Made by a program: the position numbers and the translations under genes. A stretch of DNA of 64,000 bases, taken from positions 62,001 through 126,000 of the forward strand of contig VWPU01008375.1 in assembly GCA_013398955.1 (NCBI GenBank). The letters run 5' to 3'. The notes beneath the pieces are model-generated. The model was not told the origin of the DNA, searched no databases, and saw only the letters and a program-made list of their open reading frames with translations. Each line of letters begins with the position of its first letter. The first letter of the stretch is position 1. Origin of the DNA: Callaeas wilsoni. Its lineage: Eukaryota > Chordata > Aves > Passeriformes > Callaeidae. This document shows positions 39,766 through 60,200 of the stretch, piece by piece.

Positions 39766-42700
39766 TCTTTTCCTGTGGCAGGGCCTTGGCCCGACAGCTG
39801 CTGGGTTTCTAAGTTATTTCCCTGGCTTGGACTGACCGCGAGCCAAGGGAAATAAAGCTGGCAGAATCCCCCAGATAGCTGCGCTGTAATAATCCCTGCT
39901 GGGGCCTCCAGAAAGGGTGTGGAACAGGAGCAGCATCCCAGCAGAGCCCTGGCTCCGGCCCCTCCAGCCTGATGGGCACCAGGGCTGAAGAAATCCAGGA
40001 TGGCAACACAGATCGCAAAACAGAAAATGAGACCTGGAGAGGAACCACGTGTCTGAAGTATAATTCCATAATAAATTTTCCTCCTGGCATGACATAACTA
40101 TTTCTCTCTCTCCAAGGCACAGCCAACCACCCCCTCTGATGAAGTTATTTAGCCAAAATATGAAAAGAAAATGAAGAACTATCCCGTATCATTCCTCACT
40201 TAAACTTCATTCTGAGACACAGTTGTATTCTTCAATGCCCACAAAGCAGATTCAGCCTGCTGAGTTTTCATTCTTTATTTTAAAATGTTTTCACAAGTAG
40301 CAAAAGTTTGGATTTTTGAGGAAAAAACCAGAAACATTGTCTATTTTCAGAATGCCTATAAACACAGATGCTTTCTCCCTTTGTATCAGGACACAAAATT
40401 ATTATAAATATATATGTCTGTATATAAAAATAAATGATTTGGCACTAGGTGATTCAACTAAGACAATTTCAGTGAGGGACAGAGACAAAATACAAAAAAA
40501 CCCGGTAACATCACAATTTTATAAATCCCTTTTTTAAAGGTGTTCAAAAATTTTGACCTTCCACTGAGCATGAAAGAGGGGAGGAGAACCCCAAATGCCA
40601 CTGAAATGGGCAAATGGTTCAAAACAACTACATTTTGTATCATTCACAATGTCACACTTCAAGTTATTGTGACAAGGCAGATAGGAAAGTGTCAGAAGTG
40701 CATAAACTCTGGGGTTTACATAGAAGAGGATACATATTTAAAGCATATTTTATGTTTCAGGGCTGTTACCTCACTTTACCCCAAAATAATTATTTTAGCC
40801 TATAAGATAAATGGTAACTTGTAATAAAGCAACAGCCCCATAACAGTAAGACCTTCCTAGCATCCAAGCCAAGCAGAGCGAAGGGCCAGGGCACCACAAG
40901 CGGGGTGGTAACAAGATCCCAACATCTTTCACCACTAACTGGAAAATGGCATTTATCTACTGAAGTCAGAAAATTTAGAAATTCAGCTCCTCCGTTTGCT
41001 TTCCCTTCCAGAACCGGCACTTTCCCTGCTGGGCGATCACCAAATCATCTATTACAAACATCATCATTTTTCCTGCTGTTATTTTCCCGTCATTTGCAAC
41101 ACGCCAAGTCCCAAACCATCAGGACTCGGAAGACATCGCACGAGGTTCAAGCTGCCAAAATTCTCACTGGTTTTGGTATACCTTGCTCAGAAGGGGAGCA
41201 AGGGGAAGAGGAGGAGAATCCACTTGTCTTTTTTCCATGCCAGACAAGAAAAACCGCATTCCCTCGCAGGGTGCCAACGTGGGCCATGGCCTCCCTCTAG
41301 CGTCCACAGCACGGGCTCCTCTGCCTCAGCTCCCCCGGAACGAGCCACCAGAGCCCTTCCAGCTCTCCAGGCACGAGGAATCTGGTTCGGTCCTGCAAGT
41401 AATGACCCATAATTGATGTTTATAGACTCTCCAGAGTATGAGAATTCACTGAGCCCCCGGAGTGCCTGGGGATCAAGCAGCCTCCTGAAGCTCTTCTATA
41501 ATTAACATTTAACGATTATGCAGAAAGCCCGAGGCAAGCAGCTGTCTCCACTTCTGCAGGAGAGGCCCCAGGGCAATAGGACACAAACTATTCAGAAACC
41601 CCTCATCAACTTAACTTTCCTCCTCCCGTGCCCACAGCCTTCTCACTTGTTCTAGCAAGACAGGAAGGTGCAAATGTCACCTTGGCACGATGGCAGCAGT
41701 TATTTTTGTAGAAGAAACACCCAGCTTTGGTCTATCCAAAAATGGCTCCTGCTGCCAGTGTGATGTGCGTGAATGAGCTTCACCATGCTCAGGTCAAGGG
41801 CTGCTGCTGTCAGCTGGGAGGAACCAGCAGCAGCACCTGGACAGGATTTGGCAGCATCCCTGGCAAGGGATCATTCACTGACAAGGAGCATGAGGGAGCA
41901 GCAGGAGCATATTTCCGTCTGTGCCTCAGCCCTGGTAATGCTTTAAAACAAAGTTAAATTGAAAAAAAAATCACATCCAGATGCAACCTTAAAAATGTAA
42001 ACTAGTAAAACATTAAGCTGTAAAATCAACATGAGTCAGTGGCTGAAGTAATGAACAAAGGGGCAGAGTTCAAGCAACTGCGGACACATAAGCAAGATTC
42101 CTCTCTTCCCCAATTTAAAAAGTAAATATTTACTGTAAATCTGTTTAATACACCAATGGATCGCTTTAAATACTCCTTTGGGCAGAACTCCTGGCCTCCA
42201 CCCTGGAGCACTGAGGAGATCCACTAGACACGGGCAGGATTCAAGGCCAAGTATAAGCAGAGCAGTCTCAACGTTGCTCCGAGCAGTAGTCACAGAAATA
42301 CAGTAATTATTGTGGCAGTTAATTAAATTAGGCTCTTTCCTATTAATGTAATATTCGCCTCTGTATTTTAAACAGCCCAAATGTCAATTTAATACACTCC
42401 TGATTCAGTGTTTAGGTCTGTGCCTTTGAGGCATCCCAAAAGCTGCTGTGTTTTGGAAGGCTTTTAAAGGTGAAAGAATTTGAGAACTGGACCCACTGAG
42501 GTGCAGACCTCGGTCAAGTCAATGAGCAACAGCAGCCCCTGCTTTGTGTAGTAAGGATTGTCACTGAAAAGATGTATTTTAAGACTGAATTTCTCCTAAA
42601 GGAGAAGTAAAAATTTAGTAGTATCTGGGAATATTAAATGCTGGTATAAGGTCACTGAATCAAATGTGACCTGAATAGAGACAGACCTGTCCAACATGGT

Positions 42701-42916
42701 ACAATTCCCACCAAACCTCGATGTTACTGTACCTTTTAAAACATTGACAAAGCCTGCAGTTTGAGGCTCTGAGGTCTTGCTAAGGCTTACAATAGAGTCT
42801 TCCTGTGTCAGACACTCTTTAAATGTGTATTTTCAGTACTTTTAGTGAAAGTGCTTACTCCACAAATGCTGGATGCTGCTGCTTACTGACTTGACCCAGA
42901 ACACCCACACAACTGC

Positions 42917-42922
42917 TTTATT
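42917..42922 (-). terminator. MYD88: Candidate MYD88 polyadenylation signal
   Basis: AATAAA on the minus strand, about 170 bp past the MYD88 stop codon and the first canonical hexamer I found there. Other, more distal signals may be used. Confidence 0.45.
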
Positions 42923-43092
42923 TCCCCTCAGAGTGGCGAAGAAGTGCTGGAGAACGTTCTTTGTTCCCAGTCACAGGCTCCAAGCAAGGATCCAGGTTCT
43001 GAAGTGGTGGAACACCCTGTGTCAAGGACACCCCTGATCCGAAGGCACAGCCAGGACAGGTCACAAGAGCACCCAGCTCTCAGGACTTTGCA

Positions 43093-52316
<9,224 letters not shown>

Positions 52317-52474
52317 GGCCGTGCCGCGCTCCGAACTTCCCCTTCCCGGCACTTTCGCTTCCCGGCTCGCCCCGCCTCTCCGCCGCCCCCGCAGGGCTCT
52401 CTCTGCCCGCCCTCCTTCCCTCGGCGTGCGGGGCCCGACGGGTTTGAACCGGGAGAGCGCGGCCAGCAGGACCG
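52317..52474 (-). promoter_or_regulatory. MYD88: MYD88 GC-rich TATA-less proximal promoter
   Basis: CpG-rich sequence immediately upstream of the start codon, forming an island with exon 1 (about 51890-52600). An Sp1-type GC box (ccccgcc, 52370-52376) is visible, and no TATA box was seen. It is bounded upstream by a CR1 insertion starting about 52475. The exact start site is unknown. Confidence 0.7.
52350..52362 (-). promoter_or_regulatory. MYD88: ISRE/IRF-like motif at MYD88 5' end
   Basis: On the minus strand this reads GGAAGCGAAAGTG, close to the IRF element GAAANNGAAA (one mismatch in the first GAAA). It lies 34 bp upstream of the ATG. Interferon or cytokine induction of MYD88 would fit, but the motif is short and function is inferred. 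Confidence 0.4.
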
Positions 52475-53090
52475 CAGTGATGCTTCCCCTGTGCTCGGCA
52501 CTGCGGAGGCACCTCGAGTGCTGTGTCCGGCTCGGCTCAAGTCAAGAAGGGGCTGGAGCGGGTCCAGAAAAGGCAACGGAGCTGGGGAAGGGTTTGGAGT
52601 ACAAGTCCTATGAGCTGAGGGAGCTCGGGGTGTACAAGTCCTATGAGCTGAGGGAGCTGGGGGTGTACAAGTCCTATGAGCTGAGGGAGCTGGGAGTGTT
52701 CAGTCCGGAGAAAAGGAGGCCCAGGGGATACGGCATCACTCTCTAAAACTCCCTCCTGACAGGAGGTTGTAGCCACGGGTGGCTCAGCCTCTTCTCCCAG
52801 GCAATAAATGATAGGGCAAGATGACAGAGTCTTAAACTGTGCCGGGCAAGTTTAGGTTGGACATTAGAAAGAATTTCTTCATAGAAAGAATTTCTTCATA
52901 GAAAGAGTGATTACATTGGAATGGGCTTCCCCAGGGAGGTGATGGAGTCACCATCCCTGGAGGTGTTTAAGGAAAGACTGGACATGGCATGCAGTGCCAT
53001 GGTCAGTTGACAGGGTGGTGTTGGGTCACAGGTTGGACTCGATGATCTCAGAGGACTTTTCCAACCTAAATGACTCAGTGATTCTCCTGC
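52475..53090 (+). mobile_element. CR1 LINE fragment upstream of MYD88, with internal triplication
   Basis: CR1 tail blocks in order: 'cctgtgctcggcactgcgga', 'ggcacctcgagtgctgtgtc', 'ccagaaaaggcaacggagct', a 3 x 33 bp tandem repeat, 'ggcttccccagggaggtgat', and 'ttttccaacctaaatgactc' at the 3' end. It also carries a 17-bp duplication (52866-52882 and 52883-52899). It begins about 160 bp upstream of the MYD88 start codon and is antisense to the gene. Confidence 0.92.
52600..52698 (+). repeat. 3 x 33 bp tandem repeat inside CR1
   Basis: Units at 52600-52632, 52633-52665 and 52666-52698 differ at only one or two positions. The core is tacaagtcctatgagctgag plus ggagctgggggtg. In frame this gives three copies of YKSYELRELGV. 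Ordinary CR1 has this segment once, so it expanded after or during insertion. Confidence 0.95.
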
Positions 53091-54174
53091 TGGGCTTTGT
53101 CCAAATGTACTGCCCTGCCCTCTGGAGTGGCCTGGACAGGGATCTGTGCTGTGTCTCACGAGACACTTATGCCAGAGAGAACAGTGCTGTCAGTAAAGTT
53201 GTTCCACTCTATTCCCCCCCAAATCATCCCCTGATGGCTACATTCCTGCCCAGCCCCCTAATACAAGGAACGGTGGAATGGTTAATGTGGCCCTGACAGG
53301 GCTTGTGTTCAAAATCGCTCGGTTTGTCTGCTTTTGGCAGAACAGCTTGCTCTCGTGTTCAATGTCAGTTTATTTCTCACCCAGACCTGAACCCATCAAC
53401 CCAGAGTGTTCAGAGATTTTACAGTATTACAGTTATTCTTTGCAAAACAGGCCCAGTGGATCTCTAGTGGTAATAAATCCAAAGCCACCTCCCATCTTTG
53501 GTGGTCAAAGTGTTCAGATCTGGGCTCCCCTCAGATGACAATGCTCCATGACACCAAAATATGGCCATCTCCAAATTCCCAAACTCTTCCAGTAAGTACA
53601 ACATTCTGCATAAAAATAAAATCCTAAATATTGTTAGGGATCCATTTCAAACTGTTTTTGATGCCGAGTAAAAAACACAATTCTTGGCTATGAACTGAAT
53701 ATTTTTCAGCTTCCAGGCTGGTACCAAAAACAACAAGGTGCTGCGAGGACTCCTAGGAAGTTTTCAAGAGGAACACGCTGTTTCTCCAAAGGAGACAGAG
53801 TAAAAGAACATCCTCTACAGTCTCTATCTATGGATCTCTGTGGAAATGAGGAAGATAAAATATTCCAGTAGCAAAACTTTTAATTGCACAATGACTGACG
53901 GGTTTAAAACTTTAAACCATTAAGAATTAGCATAAGAAGTTTCAGTTCTGACTGAACACCTGCCACATAAACCATTCGCTCCAGACTGTAAGGAGAGGTG
54001 CTAATACACAACCTCCAAACACCCACATCGAGCGAGTGTCCCTGCGAACACCAGACAGGCAGATCCCGCGTTATTTTATTGTGCCAAACCTGTATCTTTG
54101 GCTTATTCAAGGTGATTAACCATTATCCAGGCACCCTCAGCAGCAAAAGCTCCTGCTGAGCACTCCTTCAGCCT
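53091..54174. other. Spacer between MYD88 upstream CR1 and CRY-DASH stop
   Basis: About 1.1 kb containing the CRY-DASH 3' UTR at its right end. No other gene or repeat was recognised. Confidence 0.75.
54075..54080 (-). terminator. Candidate CRY-DASH polyadenylation signal
   Basis: AATAAA on the minus strand 95 bp past the CRY-DASH stop codon. It implies a 3' UTR of roughly 115-120 bp. Confidence 0.6.
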
Positions 54175-54282
54175 TCAGCAAGCATCTTTCTTGCGAGAGA
54201 AGTAAAAATCTATCCCTCTGTCCCTGTGCTGCGCTGGTGCCTGTGCAGGTCCCCTTCTGCCCCTGGGATGGGGACTTCCTCC
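54175..54282 (-). CDS. CRY-DASH: CRY-DASH last coding exon
   Basis: 108 bp, acceptor TTTGCCACAG, stop TGA at 54175-54177. It encodes a basic, low-complexity linker ([18 protein letters not shown]), then the conserved tail [17 protein letters not shown]. This tail is diagnostic of vertebrate and plant DASH proteins. Confidence 0.95.
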   Translation of the reverse strand, partial: GGSPHPRGRRGPAQAPAQHRDRGIDFYFSRKKDAC

Positions 54283-57200
54283 CTGTGGCAAATGACAGAG
54301 GAACAGTGAGATATTTACTGATGCTGGCGAGTGCATTTGGTCACAAAGCAGTGCTGACATGCAGGAAGAACGTGCAGGTGGAACTTCTGCCCCCCAAGTT
54401 CACTAAAAAAGGCTGGAAGGCCTGACAGGCACTGCTCTAGGCTGGGATTTAGGAAACCAGGGTTTCTGGTAAGGTGAACTGGGAAAGTTGATCAAAATTG
54501 AACTTTTGACTGATGGAGAAGCTTTTTGGCTTCAAGTTTCATCACTGCCTCAAACTGGTGTCTCACCAAGGTGCTCCTGCACTCTCCTTTCTCTGATCCC
54601 AAGAGGTTGGTAATCCAGGCCCTCCAACAGCATGGATGAAGCAGAAAGCTTTGCTTCCACAAAACTTTCCACTCATGGCAAAGGAATCTGGCCTAAAAAT
54701 TTGGTACTGCACCTTGGGATTAAAACCTGAAATGAGGGCATGCTTCATTCTTCGCTGACTTGGTACAATACCTAAATTTAAGCCTCCTCACTCAGGAGGA
54801 GGCAGGGAGAATGCACGGGGGAAAGGCAAAATGCTGAAAACTCCTTGTAATACACAACCCTTGGTTTTATCCATTTCCTTCCATACCCATCTCCTCCAAG
54901 AGCAGCAGCTCAAGCAGCAGATAAAAGCCTTGACATGTTGCAGGATCAACATCTCATTCTGCCCCCATTCTAAACGGGAGATACACCCAAAAAGCAAAGT
55001 GCAAGGAGCAGTCCCCATATTTACAGGTCTTGCTGACTCCAGTTTGGATGCACTCAAGCAAGAAGTTGGTTGTTTTCACTTCCACCTCCTGAACAGAAAG
55101 GACACTGGGTTGTTTCTCTTGTCTACCTGCATCGGGGGGTGGTCACACCAGTGGAGACCTTGGAGAAACCCCATACCTCTGGTGGGGCTGCCAGGGCAGG
55201 GAAGGATGCTCAGAAGGACGTGCTGTGGCTAAGCCCTGCTGACTGTACGAGAGACAGAGAAGCAGCTAAAATTTACATCCTTCACCACAGCGGGTAGGAC
55301 AGACAGAGCTAAATAATCCTGGCTGCACGGTCCCTGCTGTGACGCAATGTGAGCTTGCATTAAAACAACTTTTTTCCCTTTACACGTGAGAAAGAAGAGC
55401 AGAACTCACAGAGACTGATGCAGAGCAGCCCCCTGGAGCCCTCCCACCCCTTCCCAGCCTTCCCAGTACTCACAGGCCTCTGGTGGATATGTCGGCTCCA
55501 CTCTGGGGCTGTCACAACTGGCCGTGGGTAGGTCTCGCCTAGAGTTACTCCTGCCTGGGAGAGAGCAGCACTGCTCAGTGCCCAGGGGGTGTGGATGTCT
55601 GCTCCCTTTATGCCCTGCAGTTCTGGCACCCAGAGCCGGATGTAATCCCCCTGCAAACAGAACCAATGGGAAAGGATCCATTCAGTGACAGTCTGTAAGT
55701 GCTTCCCAGCAAGGCTCTTTCTCAATGGCAAAGAGAGGAGCCAGATTTCCAGGTAGAGAAGCTGGTGTTGCACAGCATCAGTTACCTCTGACAAGCCTTA
55801 GCCCCTCTTGCTAAACCCTCCACCCAGAATGGGTGCCTAAAGAGAGACCTGGGTGCTGGAGCTCTTCCAGGCTCAGTCTGCAGAAGTGCATTTTCAGAAC
55901 TGTTCACCTGTCCTGCTTAGGACATCCCAAAATGAAGTCATTCCCAAGAAGTTTCCTGTGACTGAAGGAAATTAGGATGACTAGCTCAGCTACACACTCC
56001 TGTGTTCCTGAATCTCTCCTATTAACTCGACTGCTGTGTCCTCTACTAGGACTAATTTCTGATTTCTTGTTAAATCCTGCCAGCTACAGTGCCAGAAGGC
56101 AACAGCACAGCCTGACACGAAGCTAAGGAATAGTGTGGAAATATGTAATCCAGTATGTGAATACTGGCTAAGCACATGGAAAGGGCAGTTTATCTGCTCC
56201 CACCATTTAAGAGAGGATAGTCAGAGGAGTAACAGACTTAATCTACTCTTCAGCACCTCTCAAGGAATGGTTCCGTCTCTCAGGTAACTCCTGAGTTCTC
56301 CAAGAAGCTGCTCTGTGCTCAGGGAAGCATCTGTGTGAGGTCCTGATGGGACGTGGCTGTGACTCGGAGGAAATGGTGATGAAACACTTAACACACGACC
56401 AGGGAGGGTGTTGGGGAGCTCCAGCCTCCTTGGGGACAGCAGCAGGTTGTTGAAGTCACATCATCCTGCACACAAGGAGGAATCTGCCCGACCGTTGGCC
56501 AGGACACACAAGAGCTGGTTTGGTATCCACACAGCGCGTTGATCTCCTCTGCTCCCTGAAAACACCACGTGTCCTTCGCTCACCCATCCTTGTAAAACTG
56601 CCAAACAAGACTTACATTCCCATCGTAATCCAGGCCTTGTTTGATCATGTTAAACTTCCTGTTGTCCCGTGGGTCGTTGCCAATGCCAGCGCTGTATAAC
56701 CAGTTGCCATAATTGCTACAAACATCGTAATCCACCTTGAGAACAGAGGGAGAAACCAGTCAGAAGAGCTGGGCTGGCCCTTGGTGAATCTTCTCACCCA
56801 TCTTTAGCTCAGGGGGAAAATGCCTTGAATGGGATTCACTCCAGCCAGACTGGGGTGGTCAGAGCTCTCCCATGGTGGTACAGGCATCTGGCTCAGTAAA
56901 GGACTGTGCTGCATGGCTGCTTTTGACAGCTGGCATCAGCTTCCCAGGCTACTTCAATTCACAATGCTTAGGTCAGTGAGACAGATAAAAAGTGAGACAG
57001 ATAAAGGTCCAACCAAGGTCTCTTTCTCAGTTTCCTTTTTTCTGCCATCATTCGGCAGACTTCACAAGTAGCCCCAGCATTTGAACGCTCATATTCCAAA
57101 AGAAAGTATTCAAATATGAGAGAAAATTCTTTCTGACCAGTTACCCAGATACCACACACTGGCAAAATCATCTCTACAGATCCTACTGGGCAGGTTGGAG

Positions 57201-60200
57201 AGAAGTCTAACTTGGACTGTGCAGACAAACCACACAGTGTACATGAGGATGCAAACGATACAAACACTGCGGTTTTCTCCCATTGTCAAGTTATTCCTCA
57301 GCTAAACAAATAAAACCTTCTCAAGGATGCTTATATAAAATGGAACAGGGCTTTTGAAACAGGCACAAAGGAGAGCAGAACATGATCCCACCTGAGTGCT
57401 CTTCAGCTGGGCAGGGTGGCTTAAATCCAACACCAGAAGTTTTCCAGTTGTAGGACAATTCAAACCCAGCTCAGGAGGGGAGTGGAAGTGATAGCAAGGA
57501 GGGTGTGGGATCTCAGAGCATTCCTAGGGGTGTCTGTGCTGCAAAAGCAGCAGCTGTGGCAGAAAGAGCTGGTTCAGTGCTGTTCTCTTCTCCTTTTACT
57601 GCAGCCACAGCAGCAACCAGTCCACACAGATATTTCCAAGATTTCAGCCACTCCTTGGAGTGAGGAACTCAATGCGCCAGGATGGCAGAAGGCTCAGGGA
57701 ACGGGCTCTGTCAAGCTGCCCTTCCTCTGCAGAGCCAGTGAGTGCTAGGGTCAGGGTGAGCAGCAGCCAGCTCTGCTCCCTGTGCTCCAGGTTTCCCTTT
57801 CCCAGCTTGCTTCCTCCAGCTGGTGAGATAAGGAGGGGAAGAAAGATGCCATCGGAGGCCTGATTGTGAGATTAACATGCAGGAAAGCGTGTGTGGGAGG
57901 TGAGGGCAAATCCAAGGGGGCCTGGAGGAGGCAGGCTCATTTCCCCCTCAACCTTGCCCCTTCCTGGCATTCTCTTCTCTTTGTTTCTCTGCCTTTCCTT
58001 GGGGCCTGACCCTGCGAATGAAATCAGTGAAGTCAGAGCTGAGATATTCTCAGTTCAGGACACCAATGGTCTCTGGCCTTTTTTCTGGCTCCAGCTGGTT
58101 GCAGAGAGCTTGTGCCTCAGTTTCCCTGCCTGTCTGGTATGGATGGCACACACAAACACTCAGGGAGCCTTTGCTGGCAGTATTGGAGATGAAACAGGCA
58201 TTGCTTTCCATTTTTTAGAGGCAAGTGAGACAGTTTCAGTTCTGTGCTGGCCTCTACCCTTCTACAGCCATGTCTTCCCCACCAAGCTGATGTCTCCTGT
58301 GTGCTGCTCTGGGGATGCCACCAGGCTACAGCAACAGAGCTGTGTGACACAAGCTGAAAGGATGGGACAGAAGGGCACAAGGATCAGCCTGTGCCCCACC
58401 AACCAGCAGTGGCCATCAGCATCTGGGGCTTCCCAAGGTGAAAGGGCCAGTGCAGAGTGCTAAATTCTGCTTCCAGCAAGGCTGGTAGCATTTGTGTCCT
58501 TAGGAATAAATGTAGGTAACACGGGCAGCATCCTTCTAGTGTGAGACCTTCCAGGTCTTCCTTACTTGTGGAATAGGCCACACTTGTGGAAGGCTTTTGC
58601 TCTTATCTGGAAAAGCATCACTGCGTGGAGCTCCCAAAACCCCTTTCTGGAGGATCCTGAAGTCCTGCACTGTGTTGTTGTGCAAGCCCACTGCTGCTCA
58701 CAGCGCCCGCATGGGAGAGCACCCAGATTTTCCTCCTGCAGCCAAAGCCATGTCAGAGCCCAGCTCCAAGGAAGTTAAAAAAAATTTTAAAATTACATTC
58801 ACAAGAAGTCTCTTTTAATTGCAGATAATGGCAAGGCAACTGGGCTTTCTCTGTCTCTCCAGTACTCCAAGTGTGCGGAAAATTTTCTGATTGCCAGTAG
58901 CCTCCTGTATCCCACAGATAAGACCTTTAATGTGAGGCCGATGTGAGTATTTGGCCTTTTTCAGTCAGTACCATGAGAATCCACGGGGACTGAGGTCAGA
59001 AAAGTGACCCAGCTATTTAACTGAGCTCACACAGCTGCTGATTGATATGTGAGAGAGGAATTGGTGCTCCAGTTGGCAGGGAGGCCTGTAACACCCCAGA
59101 ATGAAGAAGGACGCCTCCAGCCAGGGTGGAGCTCCATGGAAGCTGATCCAGCTATTGTCCCTACTTGCCTGTGCTTGAGTAGATGGCTTCCCTGTCCACA
59201 GCCATCAATGCACAGATGCTGTGCCAGCACACATTTCTTTTTACGTTCTATTTCTGGGCTGCCCTCCTCCCCAGCCTCTGGAGTGAGCAAATCAGAGCAC
59301 TGTTGGCATAATTCATGTTTGAAAGTTTTCTCAAGTGCGACGGATCTCTGGCTAAAACCCTACACAGAGGATCAACACTCTTACTGCAAAATTCCTAGCT
59401 ACATCTTGGCTGATGCCAGCTACACTGCAGCAAAATTCCTTTTACTTAGGTGAGCTTTGGGGAGTTCATATCCCGCAAAAAGTATCTACATGGTCTTGTA
59501 TCAGCCTGAAAATTATTGATCATCATCTGTATCCTTCCTTATAAATCAGGACTGTCTTCCTGCCTGGCAATAAACTTCAGGTACACAAAGGGCCCAGTCT
59601 TACCAGCAGGTATTCGAACCATTCTGCCCCCATCCTCCAGTCCAGCCCCAGGTCCTTGGTGAGGAAGCTGGCAACGTTCTGCCGCCCTCTGTTCGACATG
59701 AAGCCCGTGGCACTCAGCTCCCGCATGTTGGCGTCCACAAAAGGAACCCCCGTTTTGCCCTCTGCAGAGACAAAACGCAGCACTGGGACATCAGGACGTT
59801 TTTGGGCACTCATAAATCAGCCTGTGGTCATGTATACACAGCCATTTCCAAGACAGTGCCAGTGCAGAGCAGCAGGGAGAGATTTCAGTGTGGTTTAGCT
59901 GGAGTGCAGCCACTGGAAATTAAATGGGAGAGCACACTGAAAATTAAGCTGAGGAAAAGTTTTGGCAAGAAGAAAAAAAAAACAACCAAACAGAAAAATA
60001 CCAGCCTGGAAAAACAATCAGGTGGGTTGCAGGGAATTTTGCAGAGTAACATAAATATGGAGGCAATAGTGAAATGGTCCAAGAACAGAAAGATTCTTGA
60101 CAGGTGACTAACAGAGGGACATACTGGACAAATCCCCCAGGGTTGGTACCTCAAAAGTAGTTTGTCTGTTGTTAAGGAAAATATTCATTGTGCCTGGGTG

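Larger units (their letters stand above)
30680..43092. other. Intergenic region between OXSR1 and MYD88
   Basis: About 12.4 kb with no recognised exon. It holds one clear CR1 fragment (33155-33721), a possible CR1 remnant near 39695-39765, poly-T/poly-A runs (about 32266, 32731, 39000), the MYD88 3' end, and chance ORFs. The largest ORF is 194 codons at 37728-38312 minus, and it shows no recognisable domain. Confidence 0.7.

Noticed and set aside
52317..52352. Upstream in-frame extension of MYD88 starting [12 protein letters not shown]
   Set aside because: The first codon is GTG, not ATG, and the downstream ATG at 52316 has a strong Kozak context and fits the family length.
57891..58463. 190-codon plus-strand ORF in a CRY-DASH intron
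   Set aside because: No similarity recognised and no supporting promoter or conservation evidence. It lies inside an intron of a real gene on the other strand.
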